Positions 18,220-25,697 of a stretch of 64,000 nt of DNA are shown here, one piece after another. Positions within the stretch are counted from its first letter, which is position 1. Each line of letters begins with the position of its first letter. Source of the DNA: Clostridiaceae bacterium (GTDB taxonomy: Bacteria > Bacillota > Clostridia > Lachnospirales > Lachnospiraceae); contig QXWR01000002.1 in the NCBI GenBank assembly GCA_009911065.1, positions 62,001 to 126,000 of the forward strand. The letters are read 5' to 3'. The notes beneath the pieces were generated by a model. It searched no databases. It was given only the letters and a program-made list of their open reading frames with translations, and was not told where the DNA came from. The position numbers and the translations under genes were made by a program.

Positions 18220-19578
18220 CTAAAACCTTAAATCATCCACAAAATCTTTCCACTTGATTAAATAATATTGGGGACTGTATTTTTTGTAATCCATTTCCTT
18301 TAACTGTAGAAAATTTTTCAAACCAATCTGAGAATCAAAATCCCAAAAAGGGTTATTTTCTTTCTTATATCGTTCCTGATGGAAAAGGGAAGGTTCTGCC
18401 TCCTGGCGAACCTCCATCTGTTCACTGGCAAACACAGCCCCATACCATAAAGCCACAGGAAACGAATGATTGATGTGATATTGATCTATGGTATATGTAT
18501 AAACGTTTTGAATCTCATCCATATCCAATGGAATTTCCCAATTCTCTAAAGATTCTCCCTGTGCCTGTTGGATTTTATTGAGATAAATGGGAATATAATT
18601 GGCAAAACCTTGTTCAATTTTTGAGTTCATGTTTTTCTGACAAGCCAAATAAACCATCTCTGAATGAATCTTTGCATAAGAAAAAGCCAATTCCAAACCA
18701 ATACACTCTTCCGGAAGCCTACTTAAACTTTCATACGACACAGATGGATGATAAATCTGATAAGCAATCTGGGTCATAAAATTCAACTCTTCCAAGGAGT
18801 AGATTCCATTTCCCGGTGAGGCCAAAGGACAGATCTGATTCAAAAATCCAGAATAAGCAGACTGCCAAATAATCTCCTTCTCATCCTCAAGTCCACAAAT
18901 CTCATAAGCTTCGGATAACAGCCTGCTATAAATATCTGCCAAATTACCAGCAGCAGTCATGGCAGATTGTTTATACTGTTCTTTGTATTTCTTTTGTCTC
19001 TTTTTAAAAAACTTCATTTCATCAATCCGCAAATTCAATCGTTGAAAATGAATTTTTGTCTCCTCTATACATAGCCAAAGTTCATTGGGCGCAATCTGGG
19101 AATCGGAAAAATAAAAATCCTCATATTCGACAAAAGATTCTTCCAATTTTACCCAAGTCTGCTTCTGAAATAAAAATTTCCCCTTTTCTGTCCCATTCCC
19201 ATGGATCTTGTTTGCCAAGCCAAAGAAAAGGTAAATGCAAATTCCTATATATCCGGCCATGGTGATAAGGAATTTGGCACGTCTGAACTCATCCTGAAAG
19301 ACAAAATCTCTTGGATATTTTTCATCGTATCGAATGGGAATCTTCTGCCCAACTTGATAATATCCCACTGGGGTCTCCCGGATGGCATAATCTTCCGTAT
19401 AGGTGATATTGTCAATAGAATAGGTCACAATTGGATATTCATAATAAACTTTTCGATGCTTTGTCACACGATATTCTCGTTCAATTTCTGTGATAACTGC
19501 GACCGTAGTTCCATGCCAGGACCTAGAACGGAAAAAAAACAAAACCGAATAAGCATCATGATTAAGATAGAAAAGCAT
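18220..19578 (-). CDS. DUF3592-type membrane protein, N-terminus probably frameshifted
   Basis: 452 residues in the open frame. The N-terminal part resembles DUF3592 (GTTVAVITEIEREY, YPIVTYSIDNITY, YQVGQKIPIRYDEKYP) and is followed by a membrane helix (about 105-122) and a long helical soluble part of about 320 residues with no motif I know. The open frame starts without a convincing ribosome site. A better start at 19631 with GGAAGGGG lies in another frame and joins at an eight-T run. The RNA ligase gene follows after 51 bases, so it may be the first gene of the RNA repair transcript. The function is unknown. Confidence 0.7.
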   Translation of the reverse strand: MLFYLNHDAYSVLFFFRSRSWHGTTVAVITEIEREYRVTKHRKVYYEYPIVTYSIDNITYTEDYAIRETPVGYYQVGQKIPIRYDEKYPRDFVFQDEFRRAKFLITMAGYIGICIYLFFGLANKIHGNGTEKGKFLFQKQTWVKLEESFVEYEDFYFSDSQIAPNELWLCIEETKIHFQRLNLRIDEMKFFKKRQKKYKEQYKQSAMTAAGNLADIYSRLLSEAYEICGLEDEKEIIWQSAYSGFLNQICPLASPGNGIYSLEELNFMTQIAYQIYHPSVSYESLSRLPEECIGLELAFSYAKIHSEMVYLACQKNMNSKIEQGFANYIPIYLNKIQQAQGESLENWEIPLDMDEIQNVYTYTIDQYHINHSFPVALWYGAVFASEQMEVRQEAEPSLFHQERYKKENNPFWDFDSQIGLKNFLQLKEMDYKKYSPQYYLIKWKDFVDDLRF

Positions 19579-19631
19579 ACTAACACCATAAATAACACAT
19601 AATATTCTTCCTGATTCGCTGCCACATCCAT
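19532..19631 (-). other. Out-of-frame N-terminal extension of the DUF3592 protein ending in a T8 run
   Basis: From ATG 19631, 30 codons (MDVAANQEEYYVLFMVLV...) encode a typical signal-anchor helix, with GGAAGGGG as ribosome site. The frame reaches a run of eight Ts (19539-19532); one extra T, or a -1 slip there, joins it exactly to the DUF3592 frame. Either a frameshift mutation, a sequencing error in the homopolymer, or slippage-controlled expression explains it. Confidence 0.6.
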
Positions 19632-19725
19632 AAAATCCCCTTCCTTGTGTTTTCGTGATTTATCCCAAATGTTTAAAATATTTATTTCATTCTTTTTATT
19701 ATACTATATTTTTATAAATTATCCT

Positions 19726-19767
19726 AGTGTTTCATCCGAACAGAAAATGGATTGGATGGAACACTAG
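19726..19767. repeat. CTAG-bounded 42-bp hairpin repeat
   Basis: CTAGTGTTTCATCC (19726-19739) and GGATGGAACACTAG (19754-19767) form a 14-base stem with one mismatch. The last CTAG is shared with the MITE end. The arms resemble those of the hairpin at 26650-26701 (GTGTTCCATC...GATGGAACAC), so both appear to belong to one repeat family. Confidence 0.65.
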
Positions 19768-19928
19768 TATGACCCACACCAATTATCATTATGTTTCGCG
19801 CAGGATAAATTTTCATCCTGCAAGGCGGAGGAGGGAGGCGATGGGGTGGCATCGTTGACCGACGACAACGAAGCAGGGGGAAATTTAGACAAGCGAATCA
19901 TATGGTTAATTGGTGTGGGTCATACTAG
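19764..19928 (+). mobile_element. 165-bp MITE, copy 2 (inverted relative to copy 1)
   Basis: Same length, ends and core as 17207-17371, differing by only a few bases, but in opposite orientation. It lies between the start of the DUF3592 gene and the 3' end of htpG. The CTAG at its right end is followed by AGTATGTCTGAAAAT, the head of the CTAG-ATGTCTG repeat family. Confidence 0.88.
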
Positions 19929-19950
19929 AGTATGTCTGAAAATTTCTTTC
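19925..19950 (+). repeat. CTAG-headed repeat, partial copy next to MITE 2
   Basis: CTAGAGTATGTCTGAAAAT matches the first half of the 44-bp repeats at 15885 and 23764. It continues directly into the htpG terminator, so only the head is recognisable. Confidence 0.55.
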
Positions 19951-19960
19951 TGCCAGAAAG

Positions 19961-19997
19961 AAAAAGGAAGCCCGTCCAACTCACAGGCTTCCTTTTT
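19961..19997 (-). terminator. htpG terminator
   Basis: A 12-base stem AAAAAGGAAGCC (19961-19972) pairs perfectly with GGCTTCCTTTTT (19986-19997). On the minus strand it follows the htpG stop by a few bases and ends in Ts. Confidence 0.85.
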
Positions 19998-20005
19998 CTA
20001 TCTTC

Positions 20006-22009
20006 CTATTCCGCTGCCATCATCAGCATAATCTCATTGCTTCTGGCAATAAATTTCGTCATCCGCTCCGGATTCAGGGTGCCATGGCTAAGAAGCGCCA
20101 GATCATACAGCTGTTGGCAAAACTTTGTCGTGTTCTCCCCGTCTTTGTGATTCAGCACATACTGAACCAGTTTGTGGTTGGCATTGAGCACCAGGGTCTC
20201 ACCGGCTCCCCCAAACATAGACGGGTCCATGCCATACATATTGTACATCTTCATCATATCCTGCATCCGGCGGCTCTCTTCTGCCACAGTCAGCATGGAA
20301 GAAATATTCTCGTTCTTCAGCTTTTCTACCTTCACTTCAAGTTTATCATTTTCAAGAGCTTTCTTAAAGATCTCCGTAAGAGTCTCTGCTGTCTTCTTAA
20401 ACTCCTCGTCATCCTCCTTCACTTCTTCTTTGAAGGTATCATTAAGATCTGCGTCAATACGAAGGAATTTCAGACCTTCATTCTTCTGTTCCAGATGATT
20501 GATGAAAGGACTGTCAATGTTGTGAGGCAAAATAACCGCATCCAGCCCCTCATCCTTAAACATATTAATATACTGGCTCTGCTCCTTCTCGTCTGTCACA
20601 TAGAAGATCTTGTTCTCGTGCTTTTCCTTATTTTCCTCCAGACAATCCTTCAACGTCAGATATTTGCCATCCAGATTCTTGAACAGGATATAATCGTTCA
20701 TCTTCTCGGCAAATTTCTCATCCTTTATGCAACCGAATTTAATGAAGGGAGCAATGTCATCCCAATATTTCTCATAGTTCTCCCGGTCTGTCTTACACAT
20801 ACCGGAAAGCTTATCTGCCACCTTCTTGGTAATATAATCAGAAATCTTCTTTACAAATCCATCATTCTGCAAAGCGCTCCGGGACACATTCAAAGGCAGG
20901 TCCGGACAGTCAATGGCACCCTTTAACAGCATCAAAAACTCTGGAATCACTTCCTTAATGTTGTCTGCAATAAACACCTGAGTATTGTAAAGCTTGATGG
21001 TTCCCTCAATGGAATCATACTCCGTATTGATTTTGGGGAAATACAAAATTCCCTTGAGATTAAACGGATAGTCCATATTCAGATGAATCCAGAAGAGAGG
21101 TTCCTTGTAATCCATAAACACCTTCCGGTAAAAGGTCCGGTACTCCTCCTCTGTACACTCATTGGGATGCTTATTCCACAACGGAGTGGTATCATTCAAT
21201 GCCTCTGGGCGTTTTAAAATCTTATAGCGCTCTTTGGACGGCTCAATCTCCACCGTCTCCTTCTCGCCGTTCTCATTCTCCTTTTCTTCTGTCTTCGCCG
21301 GCTCCACCACAGTCTCCACAATGGTATCTTTATCTGTCAGCTCTTCCTTGTCAATGGTCTCATACTCAGGCTCTGCTCCTGCATTGTTCAGGAAAATGGG
21401 AATGGGCATAAAGGAACAATACTTGTCCAGAACTTCTCTGGCCCGGTACTCATTGGAAAATTCGTAACTGTCCTCGTTTAAGTACAAGGTAATAACCGTT
21501 CCCTGGTCCTCCTTGTCCCCATCCTTCATATCAAAGGTAAGGCCGCCTTCTGACTCCCAGTGAACCGGCGTGCTTCCCTCCTTGTAAGACAACGTGTCAA
21601 TCGTCACTTTATCTGCAACCATGAAAGCCGAATAAAAGCCCAATCCAAAGTGTCCAATAATCTGGTCCTCATTTGCCTTGTCCTTATACCGCTCCAAAAA
21701 ATCCTGGGCGCCGGAAAAGGCAATCTGGTTAATGTACTCCTCCACCTCTTCTGCCGTCATACCAAGACCATTGTCCCTTACCTGAATGGACTTTTCATCG
21801 GAATTGACTGTAATCTGAATCTTATATTCCAGATCTTCCGGCTTGGTGTACTCTCCCATCAGCTCCAGTTTTTTCAGCTTGGTAATGGCATCGCATCCGT
21901 TGGACACCAGCTCCCGGTAAAAAATATCATGGTCTGAATACAGCCACTTTTTGATAATTGGGAATATGTTTTCACTGTTAATTGATAAACTTCCTGATTT
22001 ATTGCCCAT
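20006..22009 (-). CDS. htpG: Molecular chaperone HtpG (Hsp90)
   Basis: 667 residues from the ATG at 22009, which has AGGAG eight bases upstream; a GTG three codons earlier is less likely. The N-terminal GHKL ATPase domain has ELVSNGCDAITKL (Asn/Asp of the Bergerat fold), RDNGLGMTAEEV and GHFGLGFYSAFMVA. The middle domain has the conserved arginine segment LPLNVSRSALQND. A charged Glu/Lys-rich linker (about 225-255) precedes the middle domain, which is longer than in Escherichia HtpG. The upstream region carries a perfect CIRCE and a consensus promoter, so HrcA control is predicted. Confidence 0.97.
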   Translation of the reverse strand: MGNKSGSLSINSENIFPIIKKWLYSDHDIFYRELVSNGCDAITKLKKLELMGEYTKPEDLEYKIQITVNSDEKSIQVRDNGLGMTAEEVEEYINQIAFSGAQDFLERYKDKANEDQIIGHFGLGFYSAFMVADKVTIDTLSYKEGSTPVHWESEGGLTFDMKDGDKEDQGTVITLYLNEDSYEFSNEYRAREVLDKYCSFMPIPIFLNNAGAEPEYETIDKEELTDKDTIVETVVEPAKTEEKENENGEKETVEIEPSKERYKILKRPEALNDTTPLWNKHPNECTEEEYRTFYRKVFMDYKEPLFWIHLNMDYPFNLKGILYFPKINTEYDSIEGTIKLYNTQVFIADNIKEVIPEFLMLLKGAIDCPDLPLNVSRSALQNDGFVKKISDYITKKVADKLSGMCKTDRENYEKYWDDIAPFIKFGCIKDEKFAEKMNDYILFKNLDGKYLTLKDCLEENKEKHENKIFYVTDEKEQSQYINMFKDEGLDAVILPHNIDSPFINHLEQKNEGLKFLRIDADLNDTFKEEVKEDDEEFKKTAETLTEIFKKALENDKLEVKVEKLKNENISSMLTVAEESRRMQDMMKMYNMYGMDPSMFGGAGETLVLNANHKLVQYVLNHKDGENTTKFCQQLYDLALLSHGTLNPERMTKFIARSNEIMLMMAAE

Positions 22010-22128
22010 TGTACACACTCCTGTTCTTTTATTTTCTTATTTTACACTTATCTCTGTCTGACACACACTTCTTAGATCATTTCGGCAGATTTGAAGATTT
22101 CCTTACAAACGGATTGCCTCTGCTCCTT

Positions 22129-22157
22129 ATTCTAATACGAGAGCGGACAAATGTCAA
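22129..22157 (-). promoter_or_regulatory. htpG promoter
   Basis: On the minus strand TTGACA (22157-22152) and TAGAAT (22134-22129) are 17 bases apart, giving a leader of about 110 bases before the htpG ATG. CIRCE ends eight bases upstream of the -35 box. Confidence 0.85.
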
Positions 22158-22164
22158 CAACAAA

Positions 22165-22191
22165 TTAGCACTCATTTTTATTGAGTGCTAA
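22165..22191. promoter_or_regulatory. CIRCE element (HrcA operator) upstream of htpG
   Basis: TTAGCACTC at 22165-22173 and GAGTGCTAA at 22183-22191 are separated by nine bases, the exact CIRCE consensus bound by the heat-shock repressor HrcA. It lies between htpG and the 22225 gene, both on the minus strand. Confidence 0.93.
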
Positions 22192-22224
22192 CAAACTGTT
22201 CTGATTCATAAATGTCCCATAACC

Positions 22225-22722
22225 TTACTCTTCTGTATACGCAACCTCTTTCTCCTTCAAAAATCTCTTTACTGTAGTATCCCACTCCTGCTCAATCTTC
22301 TTATCTAAAGTAAACACCTTGAGAGAAGTACCTGTCACACAATACATTCCCCGCTCCTCGTACCGGATATGCAGATAGAGTCCTCCCACCTGCTCAGGAG
22401 AAAAATCCGGCTGAACGGTTTTTAAAAATTTTTCCACCTGTCCGGCAGGAAGCTGTAATGTAATCTGAAAGCTCTCTGGCAGACGCTTCCCCTTAATCAG
22501 CGAAAAACAAAATGGCCGAATCAATTTCCAGAAAGACAATTCCCCAATCTGTTTTTCTTCCTGTTCCTGCTCGGTAAAATATCCTTTCCGGATTCTTCCG
22601 TCTATGGCAAAAACATTAAATGTGGTAATGGATGCCTCCCGCAAGAGCCATTCATCAAACATCTCTCCCACAAAAAGCTTTGATGTAAAAACCTTCAAGT
22701 CCTCAATCTTCAAAGCAACCAT
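22225..22722 (-). CDS. DUF5721 family protein
   Basis: 165 residues, cytoplasmic, with no membrane segment. The N-terminus (MVALKIEDLKVFTSKLFVGE, EASITTFNVFAIDGRI) matches my memory of DUF5721, a small family of Lachnospiraceae with unknown role. The protein is translated 12 bases downstream of the PpiC-like gene, so the two are one operon. The CIRCE element and htpG promoter lie after its stop. No active-site residues can be proposed. Confidence 0.72.
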   Translation of the reverse strand: MVALKIEDLKVFTSKLFVGEMFDEWLLREASITTFNVFAIDGRIRKGYFTEQEQEEKQIGELSFWKLIRPFCFSLIKGKRLPESFQITLQLPAGQVEKFLKTVQPDFSPEQVGGLYLHIRYEERGMYCVTGTSLKVFTLDKKIEQEWDTTVKRFLKEKEVAYTEE

Positions 22723-22734
22723 ACCTGCTCCCCC

Positions 22735-23703
22735 TTATTCCATATAATCCGCATACCACTCAAAAAAATCGGTTGTGCTGGAAGATTCCGCCTCCCCAAG
22801 AGAAATCTGGTTCCAGATCTCTCCCCCCATATTTACCGTATAATGGGCAGCAAAAGCGTCAAACGCCTTGCGGAACACCCGATTCTTCCGCTCCAGAGAA
22901 AGGTTCTGCTTCCGGTCTAACGTGGCCTCCTCATCATAATCTTCAATACACTTTACAATGAAAAAGTGATCTCCCTCCCGGATAATCGGACCAATCTCCC
23001 CTTCGGCAAGCTTAAAAACCACATCCTCATATTCCTGGGACCGCTCCTTGCGGCCAACCATCTTCTGAACCTGTTCTCCCTGAGTAACCACTCTGGCTAA
23101 AGATGCAAAATCCACCCCTTCTGTCATCGCCTGTGTGTGAATCTTCTGTGCCTCCTCATGGTCGTTTACCTGGATTTCCTGAACCACAATCACCTTTGCC
23201 TCACTGTCACTGATCTCCAAATCCACATCCTTTGTCAGCTCCTCCACCAGCCTGCCTGCCCGGTAATATTCTGAGTACAGCTGAAGCACTTCCTCCTGAC
23301 TGACTCCAATATATGCCAAATCCGCCTCTGTAAGACTCTCATAAAAATCCTTTGTCAGCTCCTCTAACCGCTCCTGCTCCTGATTGGTCAAAACAATCTC
23401 CTGCTGGTCTGCCATCAGGTTCATGACTTTCACTTCTTCCAAAAAGTGGCGCACCTGTTCCAATAAATATTCCTGAAAGGTAGTCCCCTCCTGATCAATG
23501 GGAATCTGCCATACCTGATCGGAATAAACTTCGCTGTAACGGTTTTTCTCCGTGGCTACCACCAGCATGATCTGTCCGTTTGTATATCCTTCTGCCTCTT
23601 TCACCTCCAAGGTCATGGGAACGCTTTCCCCACAGCCTCCCAATAAAAGAGCCACATGAAAAGTTATGGCTATGGTACATGCCAAGATTTTTCCTTTTGC
23701 CAT
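22735..23703 (-). CDS. PpiC/SurA-like peptidyl-prolyl isomerase lipoprotein
   Basis: 322 residues. A signal peptide ends in a lipobox (LLLGGC, Cys24). The helical N-terminal domain (about 60-165) resembles SurA/PrsA chaperone domains, and the region about 170-275 is a parvulin-like domain (VIVVQEIQVNDHEEAQKIH, FASLARVVTQGEQVQKMVG, AEGEIGPIIREGDHFFIVKCIE). It should help secreted proteins fold outside the membrane. It heads a two-gene operon with the DUF5721 gene. Its proline isomerase activity is not certain from sequence. Confidence 0.83.
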   Translation of the reverse strand: MAKGKILACTIAITFHVALLLGGCGESVPMTLEVKEAEGYTNGQIMLVVATEKNRYSEVYSDQVWQIPIDQEGTTFQEYLLEQVRHFLEEVKVMNLMADQQEIVLTNQEQERLEELTKDFYESLTEADLAYIGVSQEEVLQLYSEYYRAGRLVEELTKDVDLEISDSEAKVIVVQEIQVNDHEEAQKIHTQAMTEGVDFASLARVVTQGEQVQKMVGRKERSQEYEDVVFKLAEGEIGPIIREGDHFFIVKCIEDYDEEATLDRKQNLSLERKNRVFRKAFDAFAAHYTVNMGGEIWNQISLGEAESSSTTDFFEWYADYME

Positions 23704-23720
23704 AAAAACCTCACTCCTGT

Positions 23721-23764
23721 ATTAAAGCGCATCTGACGGAAAGCAATTTTCAGACACATTCTAG
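23721..23764 (-). repeat. CTAG-headed 44-bp dispersed repeat, copy B
   Basis: On the minus strand it reads CTAGAATGTGTCTGAAAAT and ends CCGTCAGATGCGCTTTAAT, aligning with 15885-15928. It starts 12 bases after the stop of the HAD gene, in the gap before the PpiC-like gene. Confidence 0.7.
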
Positions 23765-23775
23765 CATCCGGCCGC

Positions 23776-24561
23776 CTATTCCACCAACAGCTTTAAAATC
23801 TTTAACACTCCGTCTCTCACATTCACATCGGTCTGAAAACGGGCCGCTTTTTTCACCTCTGGTCTGGCATTGCCCACAGCAAAACTGTAATAAGCCTGTT
23901 GGAGCATCTCAATGTCATTCATCTGATCGCCAAACACCATCGTCTCTTTTGGAGAGATTCCCAGACTCTCCTGCAAAAGCTTTACAGCCTGTCCCTTGTT
24001 GATTCCAGGGGCCATACAGTCCATCCACATATCCCCGGAAATGGCAATCTTGAGACGATCTTTATATTTTTCCCGAATGTCTTTGGTTGCCTTATCAATA
24101 TCCGACCGACAGTAAGCCGAAACCTTGACAAACGGCTCTTCTACTTCCATCAAATCTTCCACTTGCTTTACCTGGAACTGGTATCCAGTCATCAGCCAAT
24201 CGCAAAATTTCACGTCTCTCCCATCCACATATACCGTATCCGGACCACTGACCATGGCTACCATCCCTGCCTCTCGAATCTCCTTTACCATCATCCGGGC
24301 CAGCTGTGGGTCCATGGTATTTAAGTAGAGATTTCTTCCGTGAAGCCCCACATAAGCTCCATTGTCCGAAAGATAAAAAATCTTCTCCTTAATGGGATCA
24401 AAGGTCCGCTCAATGCTCACCCACTGTCTTCCGCTGGCGGCTGCAAATTGCATTCCCTGTTTCCGCAGTTTTAAAATCACATCAAACAGCTCCGGATTCA
24501 GCTCATTCTCCCCATCTACCAGAAGCGTTCCATCAATATCTGATACCACTAATTTAATCAT
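23776..24561 (-). CDS. Cof-type HAD-IIB sugar phosphatase
   Basis: 261 residues from the ATG at 24561, where the protein begins with the HAD motif (MIKLVVSDIDGTLL; Asp8 nucleophile and Asp10). Motif II is in FAAASGRQW, the conserved lysine lies in the GINKGQAV segment and motif IV is VFGDQMNDIEML. The Cof cap domain fills about 85-190. Members hydrolyse sugar phosphates or phosphorylated cofactors; the substrate is not predictable. It stands next to the nan operon but points the other way. Confidence 0.92.
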   Translation of the reverse strand: MIKLVVSDIDGTLLVDGENELNPELFDVILKLRKQGMQFAAASGRQWVSIERTFDPIKEKIFYLSDNGAYVGLHGRNLYLNTMDPQLARMMVKEIREAGMVAMVSGPDTVYVDGRDVKFCDWLMTGYQFQVKQVEDLMEVEEPFVKVSAYCRSDIDKATKDIREKYKDRLKIAISGDMWMDCMAPGINKGQAVKLLQESLGISPKETMVFGDQMNDIEMLQQAYYSFAVGNARPEVKKAARFQTDVNVRDGVLKILKLLVE

Positions 24562-24941
24562 AATCTTCTCTGTCCTTATCCTTTTACACAATTTTCCAAA
24601 CAGCACATGCTGTCAGTATCCATTTCACCCTAACAGTTTACCACAAAGTATAGGTTTCTGTAAATCCATCCTTTCCAATTCTCACGATTTCCTCTTTTTC
24701 CCCTGGGGAATCAGCCCTTTCCCTGCAAAACTGCCCCCTCTGATTTTCCAATCACAGCAAAAGTTCCTCCCGAAAGCATTCTCAAAAATTTGTGCATTTT
24801 CACCAAAAACCTTCCGGGAAATTCCCTTGTAAACTGGTGCATTTAGAAAACCCCAAAAGTACTTTCAGAACCTGCCCGAATAGTTGCAATTCTTTCTGCA
24901 GACGCTATACTGATAACCATCAACCAAGGAGGTATACAAAC
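24562..24941 (+). promoter_or_regulatory. Intergenic control region of the nan operon
   Basis: This gap of 380 bases holds a candidate nan promoter, TTGCAA (24884-24889) and TATACT (24906-24911) with a 16-base spacer. Upstream are two direct copies of GTGCATTT followed by AAAACC (from 24792 and 24838, 46 bases apart), and between them a small palindrome GGGAAATTCCC (about 24816-24826). They could be regulator sites for the RpiR protein of the operon; this is only inference. A good ribosome site AAGGAGG precedes nanE. Confidence 0.5.
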
Positions 24942-25628
24942 ATGAATGAGAAAGTGCGACAACTGAAAGGGAAACTGGTGGTTTCCTGTCAGGCATTGCC
25001 CCATGAGCCGCTCCATTCTTCCTTTATTATGGGACGAATGGCTTTGGCAGCCAAAGAAGGGGGCGCGTCTGGAATCCGTGCCAACACCCGTGAAGACATC
25101 CTGGAAATACGCTCCCAGGTCAGCCTTCCAATCATCGGGATTGTAAAACGGGATTATACGGACAGTCAGGTCTACATTACTCCCACCATGAAAGAAGTGG
25201 ACGAACTGATGGAAGTAAAGCCTGAGATCCTGGCTATGGATGCCACCTGCCACCTGCGTCCTGGTTCCATGACGTTATCCGATTTTTACCACAAAGTCCG
25301 CCAAAAATACCCAGACCAGCTGTTGATGGCCGATTGTTCCACTGTAGAAGAAGCTCTTTTTGCTGACCAGCTGGGTTTTGACTTTATCGGAACTACCATG
25401 GTCGGGTACACAAAAGAGAGCGAAAAACTGAAAATCGAGGACAATGACTTTGCAATTCTTCGGGAAATTATTTCCAAAGCCACCCATCCGGTGATTGCAG
25501 AAGGAAATATCAGCACTCCCGAAAAAGCACAGAGGGTAGTCGAGCTGGGAGCCTACTGTGTTGTGGTCGGGTCCATTATCACCCGTCCCCAAGTAATCAC
25601 CAAAATGTTTGCAGATGCTCTCGCATAA
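24942..25628 (+). CDS. nanE: N-acetylmannosamine-6-phosphate 2-epimerase
   Basis: 228 residues from the ATG at 24942 with AAGGAGG upstream. The TIM-barrel NanE signature is clear: LVVSCQALPHEPLHSS at the N-terminus, GIVKRDY with the catalytic lysine, MADCSTVEEAL, GFDFIGTTMVGYT and IAEGNISTPE with the catalytic glutamate region. It converts ManNAc-6-P to GlcNAc-6-P. It opens a six-gene plus-strand operon with lyase, symporter, kinase, regulator and deacetylase that together take sialic acid to glucosamine-6-P. Confidence 0.96.
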   Translation: MNEKVRQLKGKLVVSCQALPHEPLHSSFIMGRMALAAKEGGASGIRANTREDILEIRSQVSLPIIGIVKRDYTDSQVYITPTMKEVDELMEVKPEILAMDATCHLRPGSMTLSDFYHKVRQKYPDQLLMADCSTVEEALFADQLGFDFIGTTMVGYTKESEKLKIEDNDFAILREIISKATHPVIAEGNISTPEKAQRVVELGAYCVVVGSIITRPQVITKMFADALA

Positions 25629-25697
25629 TCACGGCACCGTCAAAAATTGTTTCACCATCCATATAAACCCATTCAATTAAAAAAGGAGAAGATTACT

